27,485 bases of DNA. Source: Pavlovales sp. CCMP2436 (lineage: Eukaryota; Haptophyta; Pavlovophyceae; Pavlovales). Positions 7,561-16,610 of this stretch are shown piece after piece; positions within the stretch are counted from its first letter, which is position 1; each line of letters begins with the position of its first letter. The stretch covers positions 53,214-80,698 of the forward strand of contig MU631530.1 in assembly GCA_026770615.1 (NCBI GenBank). Reading direction: 5' to 3'. A program made the position numbers and the translations under genes. Under the pieces are notes generated by a model, which made no database searches, was not told the DNA's origin, and saw nothing but the letters and a program-made list of their open reading frames with translations.

Positions 7561-7842
7561 CTAGTCTTGCTCGTCGTCCTGCAAGTCAAAGGGTCGCGTG
7601 TGTGAACCAGCGTGGCCAGGCAAACCGATTTCTGCAGAGTCCAGTTCTGTATTCACATACTGCATTGGAACATGGTCTTGGTAACTTCCGCCTGTGATCG
7701 GGGTGGACATCGAAGGAGCAAACATCGAAGGGGTGAACATCGAAGGAGCAAACTTCGAAGGATCGAACATTTCTAGCAGCTTTCGAGTATGCTTGAGACC
7801 GCGCTTTGTATATTTGTACGTTGTGCACTGCTGGGTCGACAT
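7561..7842 (-). CDS. Small protein with pentapeptide repeats, 93 aa
   Basis: Starts at ATG 7842 and ends at TAG 7561. A 15-bp repeat at about 7707-7771 (unit like CATCGAAGGAGCAAA) encodes imperfect pentapeptides PSKFA, PSMFT, PSMFA, PSMST. The N-terminus is basic and Thr/Lys-rich (TTYKYTKRGLKHTRKLLEMF) and the C-terminus is acidic (FDLQDDEQD). The family is not recognised. A TCTA motif on the same strand (7868-7871) lies about 25 nt upstream. It is the last of three short minus-strand genes placed between the lipase and the replicase. Confidence 0.65.
   Translation of the reverse strand: MSTQQCTTYKYTKRGLKHTRKLLEMFDPSKFAPSMFTPSMFAPSMSTPITGGSYQDHVPMQYVNTELDSAEIGLPGHAGSHTRPFDLQDDEQD
7715..7771 (-). 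repeat. 15-bp in-frame tandem repeat
   Basis: Four to five imperfect copies of a 15-bp unit (CGAAGGAGCAAACAT and variants) inside the small gene, giving pentapeptides of the PSMFA type. The unit length keeps the frame. Confidence 0.8.
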
Positions 7843-7862
7843 TGTGAAGTGGACTTCGGAAA

Positions 7863-8201
7863 TTATTTAGAAGAGACGCAACATGGGTTTTCTTCGCCAT
7901 CGTCTATCTTACACTCTTCTGAGGGAAAGATGATATCGGTGAATTTTTTTACGAGTAGCTTGTATTGAACATCTCTGCAAATGAAGCTGCTTTTGTACAC
8001 AGTGATAAAATTAAAATTCACCTTTAAGAAAAGTTTCCGATCGTGTGAAAATCCACCGACGATGACGCCGTTACTCATGGTTTTTACGTTGATGAGACGC
8101 ACGTCTCCTTCGGTTAATTTCATCTGGTTTATGAGTCTCGTTATCTCGTTCAACTTTAATTCGTCGATTTGGACCTCGCTTGTGGCGTAAAAGTTTTCCA
8201 T
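7863..8201 (-). CDS. Unknown small protein, 112 aa
   Basis: Intact frame from ATG 8201, ending 20 bp before the next minus-strand start. It has alternating hydrophobic and charged residues (INQMKLTEGDVRLINVKTMS), a beta-like central part with VIVGGFSHDRKLFLKVNFNF, and a Cys-containing acidic end (ECKIDDGEENPCC). No family was recognised. Codon use is more A/T-rich than in the neighbouring replicase. It sits in the small-gene cluster downstream of the replicase. Confidence 0.65.
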   Translation of the reverse strand: MENFYATSEVQIDELKLNEITRLINQMKLTEGDVRLINVKTMSNGVIVGGFSHDRKLFLKVNFNFITVYKSSFICRDVQYKLLVKKFTDIIFPSEECKIDDGEENPCCVSSK

Positions 8202-8243
8202 TATGTTGATTTATTAACAGTGTGGAACATTTTTATTGCGTAT

Positions 8244-8729
8244 TTACCAACGGTCGTCGTCATCACCGGCGGGATCTAACATCTCTCCTTCGTTTCCATG
8301 GTGTATTATGATCGGATTTCTAACCCGACGGTGTGACACGCTGCGGTTTGGTGGCAAGTTTGATGGCAAGTTTTGCGATGCACGCATCTTTGCCTCAGCG
8401 TGTTCAGCTTTTTTAAGAGCAATAAACAGTTTCACAAGGTGAGGAGTATTGCAATACTCGATAACAACGTCAAGCTCAGTGTGAATAACGACCATTTTGT
8501 ACACGGTTGCTCGGTAATGAAGACCCGCATCGGTGTTGGTGTCCGGGCACAAGAGTGCCCCGGTTGCCGTGTGCTGGTTTTGCATTCGGATCGTGTCGAT
8601 GTTATACCCGCCTCGGTCGCGGTCGTCACGCGGTATGTCCGCGTTTTCTTTCCAGCGGGCTACGTGCGGATTTGCGGCGTGCTTGTAATGAAAAGATGCA
8701 AACGAGTCTTTGTTATGAAACTCTAACAT
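8244..8729 (-). CDS. Unknown protein, 161 aa
   Basis: The start is taken as ATG 8729 rather than an in-frame Met at 8774, because a shared promoter-like motif lies between them (8741-8755) and the longer form would overlap the replicase end. The protein contains several His and Tyr residues, a central helical part with LVKLFIALKKAEHAEAKMRA, and a C-terminus ending in a short acidic run (GDDDDRW). The family is not recognised. It follows the replicase on the same strand. Confidence 0.6.
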   Translation of the reverse strand: MLEFHNKDSFASFHYKHAANPHVARWKENADIPRDDRDRGGYNIDTIRMQNQHTATGALLCPDTNTDAGLHYRATVYKMVVIHTELDVVIEYCNTPHLVKLFIALKKAEHAEAKMRASQNLPSNLPPNRSVSHRRVRNPIIIHHGNEGEMLDPAGDDDDRW

Positions 8730-8740
8730 TGCTATGTCAT

Positions 8741-8755
8741 ACCGAGAGATTTTTA
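8741..8755 (-). promoter_or_regulatory. TAAAAATCTCTCGGT motif, candidate promoter
   Basis: On the minus strand this lies ~12 nt before ATG 8729. A related TATTTTCTCGGTAC lies before the zinc-protein gene (14499-14510), and a TTTTTTCTCCGAG lies upstream of the replicase (14111-14124). The three non-capsid genes thus share a CTCGG-type motif that differs from the TCTA of the capsid genes. Confidence 0.35.
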
Positions 8756-11700
8756 TTTGCAGAAAAAAACGCATTGGTCATTTTTTGTTTCTTGTGAGTG
8801 GTGTGGACGTTTACAGCGGTTTACGACCCATTTTAGCTCTGGGCAAAGCTCGCGGGTGGCGCCTTCGAACCTTTTCGTTAATTCCTCTGACCCTTCACCT
8901 ATGAGATCGAGCGGAACAAGCATCCCATCAAAAATCAACGCAACACGATTGTCATTGCCTATGGTGTCCCACGCCAAAGATAGAGCGAAATGCTCCATCG
9001 ACTACCATGCCCGCGATAGGAGTTGTATCTTGCTCTTGTCCCCCCCCCTTGGTACACACCTGTCTAACCGCGGCCCAGCGAGGGTCCTCCCACAGCGCGT
9101 TGGCGATCACAAGCGAGTCTTTGCGAAGAGCAGTCAAAAACGGGCTCCCATTATACTCCTTCCGTGCACCGTGCAAGACTCGGTTGATTGCAAGCTTAGC
9201 AGCGTCCATCGAGAAGCCGGTTGTTTCGCATATTGATTTGCGAGCAGCTTTCACGTCCTCAGCAAGTGTCTTCAACGTTGGGACCTCGTCACCAAGCCCA
9301 TGCAACCTGGCGATGCTCAGCATCAGGCATGGGGCTGCTCCGGCCATGTCCACATCCACGTAGTTTTTACTCGCAAGCTTCGAGCGAAGGAGTTTTGGAC
9401 AGCCCTGGAGGGACGCCGAGCGCCACTTCCTCTCACCGTGTTCCACTACCCACCTACCCCCTGGGGCCGAAGCATAAGCCCTACCGTATTCTGTTCCGTC
9501 CGCGAGCCGCTTTCTCCAGTACGTTCTCGGTTTGTTTGTGAACTGCTTTACCAGTGCGAGTTCGTCAGCGCTCGTCTCTGATGTGATCCAGCTGGTGTCG
9601 TTAATTTCGTGGAAGTGATAATCTTGCTGTTCACTATCGTCGTCAGAGTCGGAGACCCCTTCGTCTTCGTCTTCGTCTTCGGCAAACATGCTCGCGTTCG
9701 GCACAGTCTTCTTGGCGGTGAGGACCGTCACAACTTTACAATCTATGTTGAGGCTGCGGTAGTACTCGAGTTTGTCTTCGCTTGGGGGAGATGCCACCAC
9801 GATCTCCGTTACACTCACCAACACACCATCACGAAGCACACCGATGTCGGCTATGAACCGACCGTCGCCGACCGGGTACTCGCTCCACACCTGCACGCCC
9901 GGGACGCTGCACTCTATAAACGCCTTGGCCTTATACAGCCGATGGTCCGAGCTCTCACCCCTATAGTTTGGCTTGAGGCCCGTCTCGATAATCACCAATT
10001 GGTTAAGGCTCTGGATCCGCGAAATTGCCACGTAAAGCATCCTGATATCCCACATTCGGGAAAAATCTAAAAACAGCCTGCCTCCATTGAATGTGACTCC
10101 CTGATACGCGTGGACCGTGCTTGTTGGTGACTTTGTGATTGATTTGCCGATGTGCTGCTGGAGATCTTGCCCTTGATAGACCGGAGCCAGATGATCCGAC
10201 ACAAACCGTGACCCATTTTGCAAGTCGGTGCGGGCGATCTGCTTCACACACCGCCACGTCACCTGCTCATCGCAGTCGGGCTCCACGTCAAAGTTGTAGT
10301 CGAGCGCTACGCTTGAGTACGTGTTTGCCGGCCCCATGTCGAGCTCTCCTGTTTTAGCACTGGTGTTTCGCAAAACGTACGCGGTCTTTGCGTCGGCGGC
10401 GGTTGCAAAGTTCATCTCTTCCAGGCAGGTGGCCGTCTTGCACCGGCAGTGTTCAATCAACCCATGCTTGCAGTGGACGCACATGCGCGTTGCCGCCAAT
10501 ATCACGTCGCCCTCCTTGGCGCTGTACTCTTCACATGCTTGGTTGCGCGTTTGCACGTTATCGGGGTTGTTCGACCGCACTGCCTCCCGGATTGTCCGCC
10601 TCGCCATCAGGATCGAGTCATCTAGGCATTCCTTGTTGAAATCAGGGGCCTGCGTGTTGGCGTAGAAACCGCCCACCGTGTACTCGATGATGCTCCTGAG
10701 CTTCCTGCAAAGCTCGACAAGTGCGGGTTCGTTTGTGTGCCTTACGCCGGGCACGTGGAAGCTCCGAATTCCCTCGGTGTTCATCGATGCACTTCCAATC
10801 GGCCCGATCTGCATAGGAGCGCCGGTGATTTCTGAGTAGTCGCCCATATAGAACAGCTTCGCTCCCCACCTCACTGCAGTTTTCTCAATTGAGAGGCGGT
10901 CCGCCTGTGAAAAATTATCGTCACCTCGTCAGCTAATATTACGGCCGGGGGGTGCACATCTAAGTCGATTCCCTTTTCGGTCTTGGGTGGTGCTTTTCCG
11001 GTGATGCGCGGGTGGCACATTGTTTGCGGGAACCCGAGCGCCGCGACCACCCGCAGCTGCTGAGTCGGAGAGCAGAACACCGTATTGCAGAGATCGCCGT
11101 CCCTCACCAAGTTTGAGAGCGCGGTCGTTTTGCCGCTTCCGGCCCAACCAGTTATCATCGTTGGCTTGCACGAGTCGGAGTTTAGTGGGCCCAGCAGGTC
11201 GGTCCTTCGCGGATTGAAATGCTGCAAGATCTCACTACTGTGGGCATCGGGGAGCAGCGACAGCACCGAGATTGGCACCGAGAGCTCTTCTTCAACCTCG
11301 TCATCATCTTCACTGGTTTTAATTTTCGCCAGGCCGCATTTAAGTCCGTTCAGCGTGCGTGTTGCACAAATCATGGGCATCGACTCCTGACTTTTCATGA
11401 TGAAGTTTGGGAGAAGTCGCCTCTTATAATCGAGAGACTCATGTATCACTGCATAAACACCATCGGTCATAGCCTCAATCGGGTCCGGGATGAGCATCAC
11501 CTGCATCGCGAGCTGCATCCGCTGACCGGCGACCACGTACGCGCTCACATGAGCCAATGTGTTGATTTTGTCCGACGGGTGCTGAATCTCGATGGTGCCC
11601 CGGCCGAGCGTCCTGATGCAGATGCGGTCCTTGTTGAGCCGGGGATCTTCTTTGGCCATTGCGAAAAACTGTTCGGCAGTGTGCTTTGTCCCATTGATGT

Positions 11701-13849
11701 GAACACGGTTGTTGGTGTTCACATGCATCCCAAGTCCCACCGCTTTCGCATAGTGGGAAATATTGCTGTATTTTTGATGAGAATCAGCTGTACATTTTAT
11801 GGGGATTAGGCTGTAGCTCACAAGCGCGACTAGCCCGTTAAACAGCACTCCGCACGCCATGAGGAACCGTGCCTCTATAAAGGTCAGTACTCTAGGAAGG
11901 CGAGTTTCTTCGATGTCTACCACTTTGATTGTGTACAGCCGCTTAATCGTGTCTGCTACTATTTCGTCGGTCAGCCCGCTCAAGTCCAAATTTTGGTTAA
12001 AGCTGCTCAGGTGCTCTTCCATTGCGGCCGCGTTTATGCCTGTCAAATCAACACTGTCTTGATCGATCACGAGCAGCCCTTCCAAGCCCTTGGCGGCAAG
12101 CATGTCGATCATTTCTTGCCGGCTCGTTATCAGGAAACTCTCCGCCACTCTGCCCATGCACAGGCCCTCTGATCCCATGAAACGGTGGTTGATTGGGTCG
12201 AATGCGTGAATGTACGCCTTTTCCTGGTCAAAGTTACCGATGGACTGGTGGACAATGCGATTTCTTGTGCTTTTTATTGCGTATTTTGATTTCATATCAT
12301 CGTACAGTTGGAAGCGGGCCCGCCCGGTGAGCAGTGAAGCCGACACGACGATCGACAGGATGGCCAGGCTGTACTGTTGGGTGTTCATGCGTGCTCCTTG
12401 GACTTGCTTGTCCCAGAAAAGCTCCTTCCACTCGCTGAATTCGCTGTGGAACACGAACACGTCGCCGTTCTTAGTCCGGATCGACTGCCCCGACTTGCAG
12501 CTGACCGACGGGGTTACGAGGCTCACCTCGCCGCATGCGGCTAACTCCTCGCGTTTTGCGTGCATCTGGGCAGCGTTCAATTTTATAACCTTTTCCGATG
12601 TGAACACACAATTGCCCCCTTCCATGTTTACTACGTGCACTGGGGACACGAGAAAAGCGGTGATGCCGGTGCGGGAAACTTCGTTCTCCTTCTCGTTTGT
12701 CAGGCGGGGGTTGTCCACGCGCCAGTACACTTCGCAGCTCGTTTGCAGCGGGCATATGAACTGGATGTATGCGGCGCTGCTTGCGATAACGATCTCCCTC
12801 AAGGTCGCATCGTCTCCGTGCTTTAGGCCGCCGTCGGCCACGACACGCACATTAATTTCGTCTAGGAGCTTCATGCGGCCCTCGATGTTTTTTTGGTGTT
12901 CGTTGATCATTCGACGCTTGAGCCTTGGCGCTGGGTCCTGGACCTCACCAGCCTTGGGGCGGCCGTTTTTACCTACCGGGAGCAGCAGCCGTTCTTCTTC
13001 GATCTCGCAAATGCGGCTTGCGAACCGAGAGCGCACGATCTCGATCAGGCAATTAATCATCGGCTCCGGGCTGGTTGCGATCCGCATGTCAGCGAGCGAG
13101 GACCCTCCCGCGCTGGACACGTTCACGACTTGTGTAAATGTCATGACCGTGTCCGATTGGCTGAACACCGTCCGCCACGAGTTGGGTTCGTTCCAAAAGG
13201 GGTCATCTTGATTTGGAAAAATGTCTGCTCCGGTGTTGCGCTGTTTTAACACTTCACGCGCAAGGTGCGCTTGCTGGTTGTCCTCATTTGCATCAATCTC
13301 CTCAGTTGAAAATCGACAATCGAGTATCGGGCTTTCGAGGTCACTTGGGTGGTTGACCGTGATGCGCGCGCTCCGAATGAACGACCCAAATACGCGCAAA
13401 CCAGTGTTGGTAGACTCGGTAGTCTCGACTGTGATGTCATAAGTGAGGCCTTTGTCGAGCGGGGGGCGTTGGGGCCCCGTCCGGTCGAGGCTATTCCACT
13501 GAGACGATTCAGCTTTTGCAAGATACCTCACTGAGCCTTGGTGGTCGACATCGATGTCCCTGTCGTTGAAATCGCTGGAGCTTGTGTTTATCGTCCAAGT
13601 CCGGTGGAGGGGTTCTGGCGGGGGGGTGTCGGGAAAGGCCCGTTCGATCCTGCGGCCTTGGGTCATGAGGTTTCCGTGCAGGCGATCCATGCCTGCCGAG
13701 GTGTTTGGGAGTCGGAAGGTTTTGTCCGGGGGGCCTAGTGAGGTGAACAAGTTTCCGCGATTGATCGGTGGCGACGGCGTGTGAAACACATCTTGGAAAA
13801 TCTCGCCGAGCATTTCGACCCGAGCCGGCATTTCGAGCCGAGCGGGCAT
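8753..13849 (-). pseudogene. Giant replication protein: SF1 helicase, nuclease and polymerase-palm-like domains, two frameshifts
   Basis: Three successive frames form one gene. Frame 1 (13849-10871, 992 aa): ~880 residues of unrecognised type, then Walker A GWAGSGKTT (901-909) and Walker B VILADE (970-975). Frame 2 (10874-8952, 640 aa): FYMGDYSEITGAP, a Cys cluster CVHCKHGLIEHCRCKTATC (132-150), STVHAYQGVTF and LYVAISR (SF1 motifs of the Pif1/Dda type), then RFIADIGV and VTEIVVAS with EDKLEYY (PD-(D/E)XK-like), an acidic linker, and YVDVDMAGAAPCLMLS with KLAINRVLHG (polymerase motif A/B-like). Frame 3 (8998-8753) supplies VALIFDGMLVPLD (motif C-like). The first break sits at a five-A run (10910-10914); one extra base restores helicase homology. 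The second lies between 8955 and 9001. It would unwind, copy and process the genome ends. The palm assignment is by motif only. Confidence 0.8.
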
Positions 13850-13910
13850 CCTGCGGTAGTGTGCGGGACGGGTCCACGCGGGTCCTGCGGGAGCAGCTTG
13901 GGGCCTTGAT

Positions 13911-14070
13911 CGGTTTGCGGGGGCGTCGGGCGGTGCAGGCGAGCATTTGCCGGTAGGGGGCGAACACGGGTCACGGCTGGCCTTGCGGGCGTTGGGCGAA
14001 AGAGACGGGCGTTTGAGGGCAGAGAGCGCGCACGAGTCACGGAAGATCCGGGGGCTGTTCCTTGGCTCAT
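13911..14070 (-). other. Possible N-terminal extension of the replicase with a 66-bp tandem repeat
   Basis: An ATG at 14070 opens a frame with two tandem 66-bp units (14042-13977 and 13976-13911) encoding VTRARSLPSNARLFRPTP and VTRVRPLPANARLHRPTP. The amino-acid match across units suggests this frame is read. It then leaves the replicase frame just before 13849, so either the replicase starts at 13849 with its triple Met (M1, M7, M13), or a further frameshift separates a Pro/Arg-rich N-terminus. I cannot decide between the two. Confidence 0.4.
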
Positions 14071-14110
14071 CACGAGGGTCTAGGTTGTACTCTTACGTGA
14101 GATAATAATT

Positions 14111-14124
14111 CTCGGAGAAAAAAC
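14111..14124 (-). promoter_or_regulatory. TTTTTTCTCCGAG motif upstream of the replicase
   Basis: It lies in the only A/T-rich interval between the replicase and the zinc-protein gene (about 14090-14160), ~40 nt before the ATG at 14070. It resembles the CTCGG motifs at 8741 and 14499. Confidence 0.3.
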
Positions 14125-14195
14125 ACGCACGTCCTCTTTTTGGATTTGATGAGATTTTTGTCAGACCGAGGGATTTTGGGATCTGGTGGGGTTCT

Positions 14196-14483
14196 TCAAA
14201 GATAGCACTCATCGAGGATTTCGAGGGCTTCTAGAAGCTCTATCGACGGATCTTGACCGATGCGGTGCCTGGCTATGCGGACGCGGCATTGCAGCCCGTA
14301 GCAGAGCGCACACATCCTCCGCATGGTTAACGCTCCTGACCGTTGGCGGCGATGATTCATCTCGTTTGCCGATTTAGGCTCCGAACATTCTTTGCACACA
14401 TGGACCGCATCTGAGTCGCCACCGATCATGACACCGAGGCGGGGGCGGATCTTCATTTCATGGCGGCTTGGCATTGGAGACAT
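14196..14483 (-). CDS. Small CxxC zinc-binding protein, 95 aa
   Basis: Intact frame from ATG 14483. Two Cys pairs, CKEC (near residue 30) and CALC (near residue 58), about 25 residues apart, form a zinc-ribbon or treble-clef-like site, with basic residues between them (NHRRQRSGALTMRRM). The spacing resembles the zinc part of HNH-type or viral recycling-nuclease proteins (CKxC...R.C..C), but no catalytic HNH motif is seen. Next to the right TIR and upstream of the replicase, it could be a regulator or a DNA-end-binding protein; this is inference. Confidence 0.65.
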   Translation of the reverse strand: MSPMPSRHEMKIRPRLGVMIGGDSDAVHVCKECSEPKSANEMNHRRQRSGALTMRRMCALCYGLQCRVRIARHRIGQDPSIELLEALEILDECYL

Positions 14484-14498
14484 GACGTATATGAGTGT

Positions 14499-14510
14499 AC
14501 CGAGAAAATA
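14499..14510 (-). promoter_or_regulatory. TTTTCTCGGTAC motif upstream of the zinc-protein gene
   Basis: Located 16 nt before ATG 14483 on the minus strand in an A/T-rich stretch. It shares TCTCGGTA with the motif at 8741-8755. Confidence 0.35.
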
Positions 14511-14640
14511 AATCGACTGGGCAATTCACGCATGCCGAGCGTTTTGGGGGAATCGATATTCTATAACTACCACACAACGTCTACCAAGGCATGTGTGGAT
14601 GACGACCCGCGTCCTTGAACCGGTGCGCCATTTCCAGTAG

Positions 14641-15042
14641 CCCGACCCCCCCCGCGAACGGCCCTCCCTGGGAGCTTCGGTATGTGTGCCCCCCCCCCTC
14701 CCTGCCTGCCCTGCCCGGCTGTCCTGCCCACGAAGTTCTGCCGAGTCTTCAAAGTCGCGTTCGGTTCTCGTTCGATTCGCGTTGGCCGCACGTTGGCCGC
14801 ACGTTCGCACTGCACAGGTCCGCGGAGGATAATACGGTCGCCCTGCTCGCGAACTGCAAAAAATCACGCACGGGCCGCACACTCGCCGCACACACGCCAC
14901 ACGTTGGCCGCACACACGCCGCACATTAAACTCGGCCGGCCTGCTCGCGAACTGCAAAAAAGCACACACGGGCCGCACACACGCCGCACGTTGGCCGCAC
15001 GTTCGCACTCTGCACAGGTCCGCGGAGGATAATACGGTCGCG
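14641..15042 (-). repeat. Right terminal inverted repeat of the PLV
   Basis: Inverted copy of 1-403 with the same internal repeat structure. The last base before the run of N is the mate of window base 1. The 14484-14640 interval between it and the last gene holds no other feature that I can see. Confidence 0.95.
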
Positions 15043-15437
15043 NNNNNNNNNNNNNNNNNNNNNNNNNNNNNNNNNNNNNNNNNNNNNNNNNNNNNNNNNN
15101 NNNNNNNNNNNNNNNNNNNNNNNNNNNNNNNNNNNNNNNNNNNNNNNNNNNNNNNNNNNNNNNNNNNNNNNNNNNNNNNNNNNNNNNNNNNNNNNNNNNN
15201 NNNNNNNNNNNNNNNNNNNNNNNNNNNNNNNNNNNNNNNNNNNNNNNNNNNNNNNNNNNNNNNNNNNNNNNNNNNNNNNNNNNNNNNNNNNNNNNNNNNN
15301 NNNNNNNNNNNNNNNNNNNNNNNNNNNNNNNNNNNNNNNNNNNNNNNNNNNNNNNNNNNNNNNNNNNNNNNNNNNNNNNNNNNNNNNNNNNNNNNNNNNN
15401 NNNNNNNNNNNNNNNNNNNNNNNNNNNNNNNNNNNNN
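15043..15437. other. Assembly gap (395 N)
   Basis: A run of N starting exactly at the end of the right TIR. No sequence supports the join between the PLV and the sequence to the right. Confidence 0.99.
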
Positions 15438-15634
15438 ATGTTCAAATATGAACGCAAAAACGATACTTCAACGATGCTGCCGGGAAACACACAAGCGCAC
15501 ATTGGAAACATCGAAGAACTGGGTGAATCGCCTGGCGCCGGAAAGTGGTCTTCCAGGCTCCTAGGTAGGTCCTGTTCGCAGGGGGCAAGATCGACGGCTC
15601 AACCCGCACCTGGCGCCTCATCGAGCATTCACCA

Positions 15635-15980
15635 ACCTTCACCATCCTCGAAGCCAAGTCGGAGTCGATCGAGAGAAGGACAGTATCGTTCCCATATTTA
15701 TGCGAACGAGTGGTGAAGGATGAAGGATTTTCGCCCGAAATTTATTTCGTGGGCATTGACGACGGCCCGCTGGCCTATGGGGCGCCGTATTCGCAGATAA
15801 AATAAAAAACCTAATTTTTTTTTTAGAGAGAAATCCTTCATCCTTCACCAAAAGAAGAGGTCCGCAGTAGGCCCCACAGTATGCGAACGAATGGTGAAGG
15901 TTCTTTTCAACCTTCACCAACCTTCACCCAACCTTCACCATCCTCGAAGCCATTCGGCGGAGTCGATCGCGAGAGGGCGT
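15635..15980 (+). repeat. Direct repeat pair containing TTCACCATCCTCGAAGCCA
   Basis: Segments at about 15630-15678 and 15928-15980 share CAACCTTCACCATCCTCGAA and GGAGTCGATCG. Each is followed or preceded by ATGCGAACGAxTGGTGAAGG (15700, 15881). The stretch 15438-15985 holds no gene that I can support. Confidence 0.7.
15711..15850. repeat. 140-bp segment with perfect 20-bp inverted ends
   Basis: TGGTGAAGGATGAAGGATTT at 15711-15730 is matched by its exact reverse complement at 15831-15850. The interior includes an A/T-rich part with a T run. It could be a small MITE or a hairpin; target duplications were not identified. Confidence 0.75.
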
Positions 15981-15989
15981 GACGATATC

Positions 15990-16200
15990 GAGGCGCGCAA
16001 CCCGAGGGCCACGAGGTCCGCAGTCTCGGAGATGGCGCGGCGCGGATGATCCGCAGGCTTGCCGGGCCGGAACCCAGGTCGACCATCGAGACGAGGACGA
16101 GCTCCTGCCCGCCGCCGCAGACGAGCGCCAGGTCAATCTCGACGACGACGGGAAGCAGGGTCCCGTCGTCGAGGCTCGCGATATCTATGGGCTGCCACTG
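15990..16200 (-). pseudogene. Copy 1 of a duplicated coding-like segment, inverted
   Basis: On the minus strand it encodes WQPIDIASLDDG, then LLPVVVEIDLAL, CGGGQELVLVSMVDLGSGPA and IIRAA. The plus-strand copy at 16967-17177 encodes nearly the same protein. Differences are often synonymous in this frame (GTC/GTT, CTG-GGT/CTA-GGC), so the segment derives from a real gene. After the IIRAA part the frame is lost in this copy. No family was recognised. The 16201-16610 stretch beyond it has only short frames and a further copy of the AGGCAGTCCGGATGGCCGAC block (16438-16457). Confidence 0.6.
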
Positions 16201-16610
16201 CTGGTAGCATCGAGCGCGCGACGCGGGACGTGCTCGCAGACACGAGCGCGCTCCACCGTTGCTGGCCGCGCTTGCGGAACATTGTGTGAGCCTTCCGAGG
16301 CGTGAGTGGGGGTGGGGACGCGCTCGCTGGTGTTGGACAATCGCCTCGTCGCCGCCACCCGGCGAACGTAGCGCGTAGCACCTTTTTCGATTAAATTTAA
16401 AGAGCAGGCCGGACTCTTGGCGACCAGGTTTGGAGCCAGGCAGTCCGGATGGCCGACTCAGACTCCTTGCCAAACTCGTTTCTCCATTGCCATGGCGTGG
16501 TCGGCGGCGTCGTTAAAAATTAAAGTTTAACATTACATACGGAGAATGCGTAAGATTAACGCGGAGATCGCTGCGAGATACACGCGACATTTATAACACC
16601 AGGTCGGACT

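Larger units (their letters stand above)
1..15042. mobile_element. Polinton-like virus (PLV) / virophage-like element, complete between TIRs
   Basis: The two ends are inverted copies of the same ~403 bp, and the interval encodes a packaging ATPase, minor and major capsid proteins and a large replication protein, the core set of PLVs and virophages. The genes are tightly packed and split by strand into blocks, as in small DNA viruses. No integrase or protein-primed family B polymerase was recognised, so it is not a classic Polinton/Maverick. Several core genes are broken while the TIRs are almost identical. Whether it is integrated, a free linear genome, or a contig cut at its own repeats cannot be told, because the window begins at the first TIR base and a gap starts right after the last. 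Confidence 0.9.

Noticed and set aside
8730..8774. Start of the 161-aa gene at Met 8774
   Set aside because: It would overlap the replicase end and place the shared promoter-like motif inside the coding sequence.
10871..13849. Family B polymerase motif C from AMTDGVYAV (residues ~793-801 of the first replicase frame)
   Set aside because: Only a weak resemblance; no convincing motif A or B precedes it, and a better palm-like set lies after the helicase.
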